This document shows, one piece after another, positions 42,644 through 53,144 of a stretch of 59,699 nt of DNA (position 1 is the first letter of the stretch; the number at the start of each line of letters is the position of its first letter). The translations under genes were made by a program, and so were the position numbers. Under the pieces are notes generated by a model. The model had not been told where the DNA came from. It worked only from the letters and a program-made list of their open reading frames with translations, and did not search any database. This stretch comes from an uncultured Aquincola sp. (GTDB lineage Bacteria; Pseudomonadota; Gammaproteobacteria; Burkholderiales; Burkholderiaceae): the NCBI GenBank assembly GCA_937883885.1, contig CAKZXL010000515.1, forward strand, positions 1 to 59,699. Direction: 5' to 3'.

Positions 42644-43311
42644 CACAGGCCTCCCTGCGGCCTGCCGGCGATGCGGCGGCGTTGCCGCCACCAGGCGATG
42701 CCGCCGATCAGGCCCAGGGCCGCCACACCCGCGCCGATCCAGGCGGCGCGCTCCAGTTCGTGGTCGTGTCCATGGCCATGGTCGTTGTTGCCGTGGGCGT
42801 GCCCGTGGTCGTCCTTAGCCGCTGCGGTGGCCACGCGCCCCGCCGCGCTTACTAGCGCTCCGTCGAGCAGGTCGCTGTCGCTGCCGGCCACGAGCGTGAA
42901 GACGAGGCCGTGCTCACCCGGCGCCGCCAGCGCCTCCAACAGGGCTGCATCGGTGACGGCGTAGTCGCCTTGCTCGGCACGGAACGCAGCCACCGCCTTG
43001 AGCGTGCCGCTCTCGACTTCGAGCTTCGCGCCCAGCACGGGCTCGTTGGACTCGTAGCGGTCGACCACGATGGCCAGTTCGCTGGCGCGCAGTTCGGCGA
43101 CCAGTTCGAAGGTTTCCGACTTGGCTTCGACACGCGGCAGGGCAGATGCCGCGCGCATGCTGGTCGGGCCGTCGAGGTGTTCGCCATTGGGGCCGTGGGC
43201 GCCAGGGGCGGCAAGGGCGGGCGCATTGGCGACAAGCAGCAATGCGGCCAGGGCCATGACGGAAAGCGCGCGCAGTGGCATCGGAGTGCGGATTTGGAGG
43301 TGGTTGTTCAT
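42643..43311 (-). CDS. Exported protein with GAHGPNGEHLD motif and His-rich region
   Basis: This 222-residue protein has a signal peptide (to about residue 34) and then GAHGPNGEHLD. A domain of about 110 residues follows (FELVAELRASELAIVVDRY), then a His-rich stretch (DDHGHAHGNNDHGHGHDH, residues 167-184) just before a single C-terminal membrane helix. So it is a periplasmic domain anchored at its C-terminus with a metal-binding hinge. It sits between the outer-membrane factor and the fusion protein of set 2, overlapping both, which implies a stoichiometric accessory of that efflux complex. Confidence 0.8.
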   Translation of the reverse strand: MNNHLQIRTPMPLRALSVMALAALLLVANAPALAAPGAHGPNGEHLDGPTSMRAASALPRVEAKSETFELVAELRASELAIVVDRYESNEPVLGAKLEVESGTLKAVAAFRAEQGDYAVTDAALLEALAAPGEHGLVFTLVAGSDSDLLDGALVSAAGRVATAAAKDDHGHAHGNNDHGHGHDHELERAAWIGAGVAALGLIGGIAWWRQRRRIAGRPQGGL

Positions 43312-44582
43312 GGGAGGAGTCCGAGGGCTTGTTGGAGGCGGGCGCGGGCGAGGCCCAGCACGGCGGTCTGGCGGGCGACGGCGCTGTCGGCCTGCGATGC
43401 GGCAGCGAGCGCACGCAGCTGGTCGGGCAGCGGCGTCTCGCCGGCACGGAAGGACTTGTCGATCAGGCTGGCGCGTTCGCGCAGCAGGCGGGCGCGGGCT
43501 TTTTCGGCGTCGAGTTGTGCCTCGGCCGATCGCTGCGCATTGCGTGCGGCGGCAATGTCGCTGTCGATGCGTTCGCGCAGCCGCAGCTCCTGGGTCTCGG
43601 CCACGTCCAGCTCGGCCAGTGCGGCCGATTCCAGCGGCCGGTTGCGGTCGTCGGTGCCGAAGGGCAGGCGCAGTCCGACGACCAGGCTGCCTTGGGAGCT
43701 TTCGGCGCGGCCGGGCACGTCCTGGCGTACGCCCACAGTCAGTTCGGGGGCGTCGCGCCGCGAATGGCGCATCAGTTCCACGCGCTTCCGTGCCAGGTCG
43801 GTGGACTGGCTCGCGAGTTGCAGCTCCAGGTGCGATGCGGCCGGACGAGGGGCCCCTTCGAGGGCCTCGACGGACACATCGGGCGTTGCAGCCAGCCCCG
43901 TGTGCAGAGTCCAGCGCGCACGCGCGGCCTGCAGGCGCTGGCTCACGTCGGACTGAAGCGCGGACGCCGCCAGCAACTCGGCCTGGGCGGCCAGTAAGTC
44001 GGCCCGCGCCAGATCGCCAGCACGCACGCGGCGCTCCACGTCGGCGGCGAGCTGCTTCAGTGCCTGGATCTGTATCTCGGCCTGGGCCGCCTCGGCCTGC
44101 AACGCGGCGAGTTGCCACGCCGCTTCACGCAATTCACCCGCCAGGCGCAGGCGGGCTACCTGCTCTGCAGCAAGTGCCTGTGCTGCCGCAGCGTCCGCGG
44201 TTCCCGCGCGGGCCGCCTTCTGGCCGGGCAGCCAAAGAGGAACGGCCACACTGATTTCGGTCTCGCGCCGGCCCGCGTTGCTTTGCAGGCGGTCGTTTCG
44301 GTGGCTCAGTTCCAGTGATGGAGGCGCGGCCCAGAAGCTGCCTGCGGCGGTTCGGTCGGCCTCTGCACGACGGCGCTGACCCTGGCTTTCGCGGGCGGCG
44401 ACGGCGCGTTGCCACGCGGCGTCCAGGGCGGCGCGAAGCGTGATGCTGCCGGCAGTTTCATAGGCCGGGGACGGTAGGGCGGCCGGGGGGCTACCCGGAG
44501 ATGCGGCAGGCTGGGCCCCGACGGGCGCGCCGGCCAGACCGCCCGCGATGACGCCGGCAGACAGCCAAATGGAAAGTCTCAC
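43308..44582 (-). CDS. Outer-membrane factor of RND set 2 (CzcC-like)
   Basis: This 424-residue protein has a signal peptide ending near residue 23. It has TolC-type repeats rich in Ala/Arg/Glu coiled coils (AADVERRVRAGDLARADLL and RIDSDIAAARNAQRSAEAQ). It is the first gene of the second RND set, in the usual C-B-A order with one extra gene inserted. Its stop overlaps the start of the GAHGPNGEHLD protein. Sequence similarity to the set 1 factor is low. Confidence 0.87.
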   Translation of the reverse strand: MRLSIWLSAGVIAGGLAGAPVGAQPAASPGSPPAALPSPAYETAGSITLRAALDAAWQRAVAARESQGQRRRAEADRTAAGSFWAAPPSLELSHRNDRLQSNAGRRETEISVAVPLWLPGQKAARAGTADAAAAQALAAEQVARLRLAGELREAAWQLAALQAEAAQAEIQIQALKQLAADVERRVRAGDLARADLLAAQAELLAASALQSDVSQRLQAARARWTLHTGLAATPDVSVEALEGAPRPAASHLELQLASQSTDLARKRVELMRHSRRDAPELTVGVRQDVPGRAESSQGSLVVGLRLPFGTDDRNRPLESAALAELDVAETQELRLRERIDSDIAAARNAQRSAEAQLDAEKARARLLRERASLIDKSFRAGETPLPDQLRALAAASQADSAVARQTAVLGLARARLQQALGLLP

Positions 44583-44718
44583 GATGCTCCTGACGATTCA
44601 ACAGCCGGGGCCGGCCGGACGCACAGTTCAAGTCACGCCAGGGGCGGACAAAGGCTTGCGTGGGGAACCGGTCCGGCGGGCCGGGCGTCCATGGGTGGAC
44701 GCCCGCCGTGAAGGCGGG

Positions 44719-45072
44719 TCAGGAGCGGGGCCGAGGCGGCCGGAGTAGGCCGTCGAGGGTGGGGTCGGGCACGACGCTCTCGCGCAGTCCGCCGGGAGCG
44801 GTCGAACCCATGTGAGGGAAGTGGTGCGACGCCGTAACCGTGAATGCCGCTGTCGCGCTCAAGTGATCGCTGAGCACGTGCTGTGCCGAAGCGTTCGAAT
44901 CGTCCAGGTGGTAGGACCCATCCTCATGGTGATGGTGACCTTCTTCCTGCCAATGGAGCGAAGCATGTTCCATGTCGGCAAGGGCGTTCATCGTCGAGCC
45001 GGCGCGTGCCACGGCCACCGTTTGCCAGAGCATGGCGAACAGCATGACGAGAAGGACGGCGGAGCGGCGCAT
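44719..45072 (-). CDS. His-rich exported protein, CzcI-like
   Basis: This 117-residue protein has a signal peptide (MRRSAVLLVMLFAMLWQ, ending near residue 25). The mature region contains HWQEEGHHHHEDGSYHLDD and more His residues, as in CzcI-type small periplasmic proteins at the head of czc operons. It lies 136 bases before the outer-membrane factor of set 2. It is analogous to the His-rich protein at 36974-37444, giving each RND set one. Confidence 0.75.
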   Translation of the reverse strand: MRRSAVLLVMLFAMLWQTVAVARAGSTMNALADMEHASLHWQEEGHHHHEDGSYHLDDSNASAQHVLSDHLSATAAFTVTASHHFPHMGSTAPGGLRESVVPDPTLDGLLRPPRPRS

Positions 45073-45374
45073 GGAAGTGAGAGTTTAACGAAGCACGTTG
45101 CGACCTGCGGGGACTGCGGGTTTCGAGTCTTGGTGGTTCAGAATTTCTTCACGACGCCCTTCGCCCTTGACCGCTGACGCCACGTGAAGAAGTTCGCGAC
45201 CTGGCGGCCGTCGGTTCGAAGGGGCTTGCTGGGCCAGCTACTCCATTTGCAGACCCGAAGTCGTCATGCGATCGTCGGGCCTCCGAAGGGCGCCGATGCC
45301 CTTCGCGCTAACGACTCGGCGTACGAGTTCGATCTCGCATTGGAGCAGGCGCGGTTCGCGTGCCATTTGAACGG
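45073..45374. other. Gene-free stretch before the relaxase remnant
   Basis: About 300 bases with no supported gene. It probably contains the promoter for the second RND operon and further decayed plasmid-type sequence, but I recognise nothing specific. Confidence 0.45.
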
Positions 45375-45539
45375 TCACCCTCGAATTTCATTGCGTGCAG
45401 GGCGGCCGCGCGCGGCCTCGGCCGTGGCCGCAAGCACCGCCTCTGGCGGCGTGCCCACTGGCATCGAGAAGACGATGTTGAAGGCCTCCCGCCTCGGACT
45501 GTCGTCGTCGATGTACGCGCCAGCGCGCACTATCTGCGA
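45375..45539 (-). pseudogene. Fragment of a plasmid-type relaxase (MobA/VirD2-like)
   Basis: The frame encodes DDDSPRREAFNIVFSMP followed by VGTPPEAVLAATAEAARG. This matches the N-terminal region of VirD2/MobA-type relaxases, where a similar segment (SMPAGTxPE) precedes the His-triad. The frame then stops and the His-triad is not found. The fragment overlaps the end of the czcE-like gene by 10 bases. It is a remnant that hints at plasmid ancestry for the metal genes. Confidence 0.5.
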
Positions 45540-45874
45540 TTGGCCGGGTTCAGACCGACATAAACCACGAGCGGCTTGGTGGGGAAGCCTGCCGGGGCGA
45601 TCTTGGTGACATCGACCGCACGACGGTCGAGCCCATTGAAAGTCCAGGTGAACAGCTGACCCCCGCTGCGAAAAGTCACCGACTCCCCATAGGCGACGTT
45701 GATCGCGCTGGCCGATCCCAGATCGACCGCCCGCGTGGCGGCCTGCGGCGAGGTCGGTTGGCCGTAGTAGGACTGCCCGTTGGCAAACGTATCTGCGCCG
45801 GCGGCGAGGCTGGCAAGCGGTGCGGCGGCCACGCCGCACAGGGCGAAGGCGGCGAAGAGTCGGGTTTTCTGCAT
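45530..45874 (-). CDS. czcE: CzcE-family periplasmic metal-binding protein
   Basis: This 114-residue protein has a signal peptide (to about residue 25) and the CzcE-type domain: RAVDLGSASAINVAYGESVTF, then LFTWTFNGLDRRAVDVTKIAP, then VVYVGLNP. CzcE of Cupriavidus binds copper in the periplasm. It stands between the relaxase fragment and the MerR-type regulator, transcribed away from the ATPase operon. The C-terminus abuts the relaxase fragment and may have been reshaped by it. Confidence 0.8.
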   Translation of the reverse strand: MQKTRLFAAFALCGVAAAPLASLAAGADTFANGQSYYGQPTSPQAATRAVDLGSASAINVAYGESVTFRSGGQLFTWTFNGLDRRAVDVTKIAPAGFPTKPLVVYVGLNPANRR

Positions 45875-46103
45875 GACTTGTCCTTGTCTGATGTTTCCCG
45901 GCCATGCCGCTGCATGGCTGGCAATGCCACTGGGGTGGCATCAGGAAGGACTCTAGAAACCGGTGACCAACAGACATGGGACCAGCAGATGACAGATGCG
46001 TCATGTGCGGGCTCCACGCCGATGTGTCCGTTGTGGCCGTCATGGCCATGGCAGTCAGAACGCCGGCCTGGCGTTGGAGGTTCAGGCGTTGTTGCCCGCG
46101 TGG

Positions 46104-46547
46104 TCAGTGCGATCCACGTATGTGCCGGTGGTTTGCTGCCTTGGGGCCTTGGGCAGTGACACTGTCCAGCTGATTCAGGATGCCGCACTCGTCAATCGAG
46201 TGCGGCGAACTGCAGCGTGCCCGCAGCGCCTTCAGGGCCTTTTCGAGCGCACGCAACTCGCGGATGCGTTGTGCGACATGCCCGATGTGCTCGTCCAGGA
46301 GCTGGTTGATCTCACCGCAGTCTTCGGGCGGCGCATCGCGCAAGCGCAGCAGGGAGCGGATCTCGTCCAGCGCCATGTCCAGATTACGGCAATGGCGGAT
46401 GAAAGCCAGCCGCTCGGCATGCGCCGCGGTGTACATGCGGTAGTTGTTGTCGCTGCGTTGTGCCGCTGGAATCAGGCCTTCGCGTTCGTAGAAGCGGATG
46501 GTTTCGACGGGCGTGCCGGTGGATTCAGCCAAGTTTCCGATGCGCAT
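46104..46547 (-). CDS. MerR-family regulator, CadR/PbrR type
   Basis: This 147-residue regulator has an N-terminal winged helix (MRIGNLAESTGTPVETIRFYE) and a dimerisation coil. Metal ligands C77 (EDCGE), C112 (RCSS) and C121 (DECGI) are the Cys set of Cd/Zn/Pb sensors such as CadR, PbrR and ZntR. The tail is His-containing (NHRHIRGSH). It is divergent from the ATPase operon, whose promoter with a 19-bp spacer lies 27 bases from its start, so it should activate that operon on binding Cd, Zn or Pb. Confidence 0.92.
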   Translation of the reverse strand: MRIGNLAESTGTPVETIRFYEREGLIPAAQRSDNNYRMYTAAHAERLAFIRHCRNLDMALDEIRSLLRLRDAPPEDCGEINQLLDEHIGHVAQRIRELRALEKALKALRARCSSPHSIDECGILNQLDSVTAQGPKAANHRHIRGSH

Positions 46548-46573
46548 GGTGTCCCCTCGATGTCGAAAAGAGC

Positions 46574-46604
46574 TTGACCTTACACCGACTTCAGGGTCTT
46601 CAAT
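46574..46604 (+). promoter_or_regulatory. MerR-type promoter of the metal ATPase operon
   Basis: -35 TTGACC (46574-46579) and -10 TTCAAT (46599-46604) are separated by 19 bp, the overlong spacer used by MerR-family activators, with a GACC/GGTC dyad between them. Confidence 0.8.
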
Positions 46605-46631
46605 GCAGTCTGCCGATTGAAGGATGCCACC

Positions 46632-48944
<2,313 letters not shown>

Positions 48945-48949
48945 GGCCG

Positions 48950-49297
48950 ATGTCGCCCCGCGCCGTGGCCTACGATGCGGCCTTGTCCGAAGCCCAGAGA
49001 TTGATGGCCGCATCGAATCCGGCTGCCGCGATGACCTTGCTGGAGCGTGCCCATGTGCTGGGTCAGCGCGAGATCGGCCCGCACCTGCGTGTGCACCTGC
49101 TGATGCTCCGTGCGGCGTGGGTCTTGCGTGACGGCCGAGAACTGCGCGGGCAATTGCTGCGCCTGGCGCTGACCCCCATCGGACACCTGAGCGGTCGCCT
49201 GCCCCTGGGCAACACCGGCGCGTCGAACGTCAGCCCGTTCGAGCCGATGGCGCTGCCGCCGGACCTCGAACGACTGCTGCGCGACGAGGAGCGCTGA
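48950..49297 (+). CDS. DUF3703-family protein
   Basis: This 115-residue protein has the DUF3703 pattern: LLERAHVLGQREIGPHLRVHLLMLR and LPLGNTGASNVSPFEPM. There is no signal peptide, so it is cytoplasmic. The conserved His residues suggest metal binding, and the family is typically encoded beside heavy-metal ATPases. It starts 5 bases after the ATPase stop, and its stop overlaps the dsbB start. Confidence 0.85.
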   Translation: MSPRAVAYDAALSEAQRLMAASNPAAAMTLLERAHVLGQREIGPHLRVHLLMLRAAWVLRDGRELRGQLLRLALTPIGHLSGRLPLGNTGASNVSPFEPMALPPDLERLLRDEER

Positions 49298-49722
49298 TGC
49301 CGGCTGCGCAAAGACACTGGGCGCCGTTGTTTGCAGCGTGGCTCATTGCGCTGCTGGCGACGGCAGGTGCCTTGTTCCTGGGTGAAGTGATGGGCATGAC
49401 GCCTTGCGTGTTGTGCTGGTACCAGCGCATCGCCATGTTTCCGTTGGTGGTGATCCTGGGATTGGGACTGCTGGAAGCCGATGGTCGCAGCATCCGGTAT
49501 GCGTGGCCCTTCGCCTGGGCAGGCTGGGGCTTGGCGGTCTACCACTGCGCTGTGTTCTGGGGCGTGGTGACCGAGGGGCTGGTGCCCTGCGGCAAGGGCG
49601 GTTCCTGTGCAGACGCAGAGGTGCAAGTGGCCGGAGTCGTGCCGATCCCCTTGCTCTCAGCCATCGCATTCACGGGCATTCTTGCGCTGCTGTGGGTTGC
49701 TAACAGAAGGGTAAGAGCATGA
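49297..49722 (+). CDS. DsbB-family disulfide oxidoreductase
   Basis: This 141-residue inner-membrane protein has four helices, a periplasmic CVLC pair in TPCVLCWYQR and a second pair CGKGGSC (about residues 97-103). This is the DsbB/BdbC layout that re-oxidises a DsbA partner and passes electrons to quinone. It overlaps both the DUF3703 stop and the dsbA start (ATGA). Its partner gene is cut by the transposon, so its current function is doubtful. Confidence 0.88.
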   Translation: MPAAQRHWAPLFAAWLIALLATAGALFLGEVMGMTPCVLCWYQRIAMFPLVVILGLGLLEADGRSIRYAWPFAWAGWGLAVYHCAVFWGVVTEGLVPCGKGGSCADAEVQVAGVVPIPLLSAIAFTGILALLWVANRRVRA

Positions 49723-49910
49723 ATAAGCAGTGGATCGTTGTCGCTTCCGTGGTGGCCGTCGTGGTCGCGTTCATCGCGGGGGCCGTTGTCTTCAAGGGTC
49801 GCGAAACGCAGCAGGTGAGCCAGGCCGCCCAGTCGAACAGCGATGCGCTGATCAGGGCAAGTTCACCCGTGTTTGGCAATCCGGCTGCCAAGGTCACCAT
49901 CGTGGGGTAA
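49719..49910 (+). pseudogene. DsbA-family thioredoxin-fold protein, truncated by the transposon
   Basis: The frame gives an N-terminal membrane anchor (about residues 6-26), a linker and PVFGNPAAKVTIV, the segment that in DsbA/BdbD proteins leads into the active-site strand. The transposon end begins at 49904 and the frame stops 2 codons later, so the CxxC active site and the rest of the domain are missing. The downstream part is not found on the other side of the transposon. The product cannot act as an oxidase. Confidence 0.85.
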
Positions 49911-49943
49911 TCGTATTTTTCCTGCAGATTGACACGGTGACCC
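49904..49943 (+). repeat. Left terminal inverted repeat of the Tn3-family element
   Basis: 40 bp starting GGGGTAATCGTA and containing ATTGACACGGTG; partner at 58732-58771. Confidence 0.9.
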
Positions 49944-50021
49944 AGAAAAACTCTAGCCGCGACAAGCACTTGCAAAACCGGCTCTCGCGGACCCCTTGTG
50001 CTTTCGGTGCAGATTGACACG
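49923..50021 (+). repeat. Subterminal repeat of an inverted-repeat motif
   Basis: TGCAGATTGACACG occurs inside the left inverted repeat (49923-49936) and again 85 bases further in (50008-50021), in the same orientation. Confidence 0.6.
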
Positions 50022-50041
50022 CTTCAACCTGCCCCGACCGT

Positions 50042-51727
50042 TCACGCCGCAGGCGCCTCGAACGCCCCACCGATCTGCCTCGCCCGGCGAAGATCGTCCG
50101 AGTGCAGGTACATGGACGTTGTCGACAAGGACGCGTGTCGCAGGTTGTCGCGCACCGTAGTCAGCTCCGCTCCGCGCTGAAGCGCATGGGTCGCGTGTGT
50201 GTGGCGCATCCAGTGCGGTGTGGCCCGCCGCAGTTGCTCGGCCAGCGCCGGATTCGTGTCGGCCAGGACATCGGCCGTTGTGGCGAAGAACCTCTTCACA
50301 ATTGCCCACAACCGCTTGGACGTGATGCCGACCTCGCCATCGAGGCTGCCGAGCAACGGCGTGGCGGGGTTCCACTTCGCTGGCGTCACGGGGAGGCCGC
50401 GCTGAGCAAGGTGCCGGTCCAGAACACCACGCGCCAGCCCTGGCAGCACCACCTTGCCGGCCTTGCTGCCTTTGCCGACCACGTGCAGCCAGGTATCGCC
50501 GTGCGCGTCGACCTCGATGGATCCAAGCTTGGCGTGCACCAGTTCGCCAGCACGCAGCCCGGTGCTGTAGCTGAAGTCGATCAGGAAGCGAAGCCTTTGG
50601 GCTGCGCCCGGCTGCCAACCGTACGTCCACTCCAGCCCCTCGGCGACCGTCCTTACAAGCTTCCACTCACCCTCGGAAAAGGATCTCGTCGTGTCCAGGG
50701 TCGTCTGCCTGGCGCCGCGGACCTTGATGCCGGCGAAGGGATTGGCCAGTACGTACCGCTGCTCGATCAGCCACCGGAACATCGAGCTCAGCACGGACAG
50801 CGCATAGGCCCTGGAGCGCGTGGACAGGCCGCCAGCGAACGGCCGCCACTCGACGGAGTGGCGAGGCGACGCCGGCCCTACCCAACGCTGCCTCGGCGTC
50901 GGTTGCCGCAAGAATGCCCGGTACGTCACGGCGTCCTCGGTGGCCAGCGAGGACAGGGCCACGCCGCGCTCGACGATCGCCCACAGGATCAGCCGCTCAG
51001 CTTCCTTGCGGTAGGCCCGCTGCGTGGCGGGCGCTTCGTGCAGCGACAGCCAAGCCTGGACCGCCTCGTAGTCGTTGTTGGCCCGCAGGGCGCACGACGC
51101 GCGCGGCGCACGATGCAGGCCCACGGTGCCGTCGACCTCATGTGGCACGACGAGCTTCTCCCACGGAACTACATCCGATGGCGCCTGGGTGACCAGCAGC
51201 GCGCGAGCACGGTCGGTCAGGTCTTCATGCGCGGCAAAGAACGCCTCGATCCGGCGCGCACCGGCCTTGCCGATGCCGTCGATGTCGACCCACCAACGTC
51301 TGCGGCGGGGTACTCGAAGCGTGAGGTCGGCCAAGGTCTTGATGCCAGCCTTGCGCAACGCAGCGGCTACGCGTGGCTCAAGCCAGTGGTCGACCCCGTC
51401 GCCGATCAGAGGTACGGGAACTGGCGCGCTGCGGAGTTGCTCAATGGCGGTGGCCACGGCGCGTGCGGCTGCGGGGCCTTTGCGGGCAGGTCCGGTGAAA
51501 AGCTTGGCCAGGTCGTCCCGATGGCGCGACCTAGCGAAGGCCGCGATGTCACGGCGGATCGCCCCGATGACGCCGCGCGACGACTGTCCCGCCGACCGCG
51601 CTTGACCGAGGTACCGCGCCACCGCATCCCTCGACGACAGCCCCTCGTGCCAGGCCCGAAGTGCCGCCAGCTCCGCCGCTTCAGGCAGCGACAGCAGCTT
51701 TGCGGTTACAGACAAGCCGGTTTCCAC
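50042..51727 (-). CDS. Tyrosine recombinase of the transposon (TnpI/TnpS-type role)
   Basis: This 561-residue protein has an N-terminal helical domain with a helix-hairpin-helix-like DIDGIGKAGARRIEAFFA. A SAM-like core-binding domain follows (about residues 230-330), then the catalytic domain with STGLRAGEL (first Arg), HWMRHTHATH (HxxR) and SMYLHSDD (nucleophile Tyr). In Tn3-family elements without a serine resolvase such enzymes resolve cointegrates. A dyad core site lies 28 bases upstream of its start. The same protein type begins at the left edge of the window. Confidence 0.88.
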   Translation of the reverse strand: METGLSVTAKLLSLPEAAELAALRAWHEGLSSRDAVARYLGQARSAGQSSRGVIGAIRRDIAAFARSRHRDDLAKLFTGPARKGPAAARAVATAIEQLRSAPVPVPLIGDGVDHWLEPRVAAALRKAGIKTLADLTLRVPRRRRWWVDIDGIGKAGARRIEAFFAAHEDLTDRARALLVTQAPSDVVPWEKLVVPHEVDGTVGLHRAPRASCALRANNDYEAVQAWLSLHEAPATQRAYRKEAERLILWAIVERGVALSSLATEDAVTYRAFLRQPTPRQRWVGPASPRHSVEWRPFAGGLSTRSRAYALSVLSSMFRWLIEQRYVLANPFAGIKVRGARQTTLDTTRSFSEGEWKLVRTVAEGLEWTYGWQPGAAQRLRFLIDFSYSTGLRAGELVHAKLGSIEVDAHGDTWLHVVGKGSKAGKVVLPGLARGVLDRHLAQRGLPVTPAKWNPATPLLGSLDGEVGITSKRLWAIVKRFFATTADVLADTNPALAEQLRRATPHWMRHTHATHALQRGAELTTVRDNLRHASLSTTSMYLHSDDLRRARQIGGAFEAPAA

Positions 51728-51754
51728 GCGAGCCAGTTTACTCGTTTGGCAGTG

Positions 51755-51784
51755 CTATGCCGCTAAGGTTAATTATCGGCATAG
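51755..51784. repeat. Dyad core site for the transposon recombinase
   Basis: CTATGCCGCTAA (51755-51766) and TTATCGGCATAG (51773-51784) form 12-bp inverted arms with one mismatch around GGTTAA. This has the geometry of a tyrosine-recombinase core site and lies between the recombinase and the divergent toxin module. Confidence 0.65.
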
Positions 51785-51914
51785 AAGCGACAAGAGGCCT
51801 CGCGTTTCAGACTTGCACCGCCGGGTTCGGGCTTGGCTCGCCCTTGGTCAGCACGAGCGGGAGTCGCCGCGGCCGTCACCGCTCGTCGTTGCCAGCTGTC
51901 TCTATTTTCCGTAT

Positions 51915-51942
51915 TTGCTTGGTTGTCCAGATTTGCTTACAA
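51915..51942 (+). promoter_or_regulatory. Promoter of the toxin-antitoxin operon, possibly leaderless
   Basis: TTGCTT (51915-51920), 16 bp, then TACAAT (51937-51942), only 7 bases before the ATG at 51950. Transcription would start at about the first base of the start codon; no ribosome site is present. Confidence 0.55.
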
Positions 51943-51949
51943 TCCGCGT

Positions 51950-52564
51950 ATGAGCACCGATCTCAGCACTCCAGTCCTGCTCCGCCGCATCGCGCAGCTC
52001 GAGGCCACCGTTGGGCGCCTGAGCGAAGACCTCGGCACTCTTCGCTCTGCGGTCAGCAAGCAAGGGCTGCAGCTACCGAGGACACGAGGCGTTCGAGCCC
52101 GGGTGGCGCACGTCGACTCCGCCGCCGCTGGCGGCCTGCATGCTCAGGCAACCGGTGGCCTGGAGGGCGCCGCCGCGCGCGGCGAGGCAGCGCGTGTCCA
52201 GTGGGTCAAGGATGGCCTCGTCGTGCCCGGCGAGCAACTCGCGCAGGCCTGGGGGCTGACGCGCCAAGCGTTGGCGCCGGCCGCGGACCGTGGCGAAGTC
52301 TTTGCAGTGAAGGTCGGCAACCGGCTTTACTACCCGCAGGCATTCCTGGGGATGGATCGCGAGGCCGTGGCAGCCATCTGCCGCGCGCTCGGTGACCTCG
52401 GCGCCAGCGAGAAGCTGATGTTCTGGCTGCGCGAGCACGGCGCCCTAGCAGGAAAGAGCGTTGCCGCCGCTCTGGAGGCGGGGACTGCTTTGGCCAAGGT
52501 GGAGCGCCTGGCCGCGGCATGGGCGCGCGAGAGAGGCGCCTCGCGTGTCACTGCGGCTGCCTGA
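51950..52564 (+). CDS. Antitoxin of a RES-type toxin module (MbcA/ParS-like C-terminus)
   Basis: This 204-residue protein has an N-terminal coiled-coil stretch (LLRRIAQLEATVGRLSEDL) and a central DNA-binding-like region (PGEQLAQAWGLTRQAL). A C-terminal helical domain (REAVAAICRALGDLGASEKLMFWLREHG) resembles the toxin-binding part of MbcA/ParS/Xre antitoxins. It overlaps the toxin start by about 20 bases. The ATG at 51950 is supported by a promoter just upstream; the frame is open further up. It should repress its own operon and neutralise the toxin. Confidence 0.7.
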   Translation: MSTDLSTPVLLRRIAQLEATVGRLSEDLGTLRSAVSKQGLQLPRTRGVRARVAHVDSAAAGGLHAQATGGLEGAAARGEAARVQWVKDGLVVPGEQLAQAWGLTRQALAPAADRGEVFAVKVGNRLYYPQAFLGMDREAVAAICRALGDLGASEKLMFWLREHGALAGKSVAAALEAGTALAKVERLAAAWARERGASRVTAAA

Positions 52565-53144
52565 GCCCGGCTCCTTCGAGGATCTGCTTCGACCGACCAG
52601 GATCGAAGTCGCGTCGCTCGTGCGCTTGAGCCGGCATCCGGCCACCGAGCCGTACTGGTCGGCCGGCGTCTACCGCTTTGATGATCCAGATCCTGGCGGT
52701 GCCGACGCCTTCGGCACCTGCTACACCGCCAGCACCATCGAGGTAGCCTTCGCAGAGAGCGTCATTCATGAATGCGGGCGGTTCCTCGGCGGCAGCCACG
52801 AGGTGCCGACCGCCGAACTGACCGAACGTTCGGTCGTGCGGTTTGCTTGCGAACGGCGCAAGACGCTGGTGCTGGCTGACCTGTCCGGGGCGGCGCTCAA
52901 GGCCCTGGGTCTGAACAACGACATCAGTGCATCCGCCGACTACACGGCGAGCCAGGCCTGGGCACGGGCGATCCACGGTGCGTGTCCGCGTTGGGATGGA
53001 ATCAGGTACGTTTCGCGGCAGATGAACAAGGGGTTCGCCTACGCCATATTCGAGCGCAGCGGGCTCCGCAAGCTGCGCGCCGAGAAGCTCAAGGCACGGC
53101 AGGTGGATGACCTCTGCGATCGGTTCAACGTCACCGCGGTCTGA
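52545..53144 (+). CDS. RES-domain toxin
   Basis: This 199-residue protein has the RES pattern: YWSAGVYRFDDP, FGTCYTASTIEVAFAES and DGIRYVSRQ, supplying the conserved Arg, Glu and Ser of the name. RES toxins (MbcT, ParT) break down or transfer ADP-ribose from NAD. The likely start is the GTG at 52545, overlapping the antitoxin end, which gives translational coupling. Toxin-antitoxin cargo next to the resolution module is a known feature of Tn3-family elements and would stabilise the element. Confidence 0.78.
   Translation: MSLRLPEPGSFEDLLRPTRIEVASLVRLSRHPATEPYWSAGVYRFDDPDPGGADAFGTCYTASTIEVAFAESVIHECGRFLGGSHEVPTAELTERSVVRFACERRKTLVLADLSGAALKALGLNNDISASADYTASQAWARAIHGACPRWDGIRYVSRQMNKGFAYAIFERSGLRKLRAEKLKARQVDDLCDRFNVTAV

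Noticed and set aside
35422..42964. Further long plus-strand frames (792 and 736 codons) across the RND region
   Set aside because: Antisense shadows of the fusion protein and pump genes, with no ribosome sites or recognisable domains.
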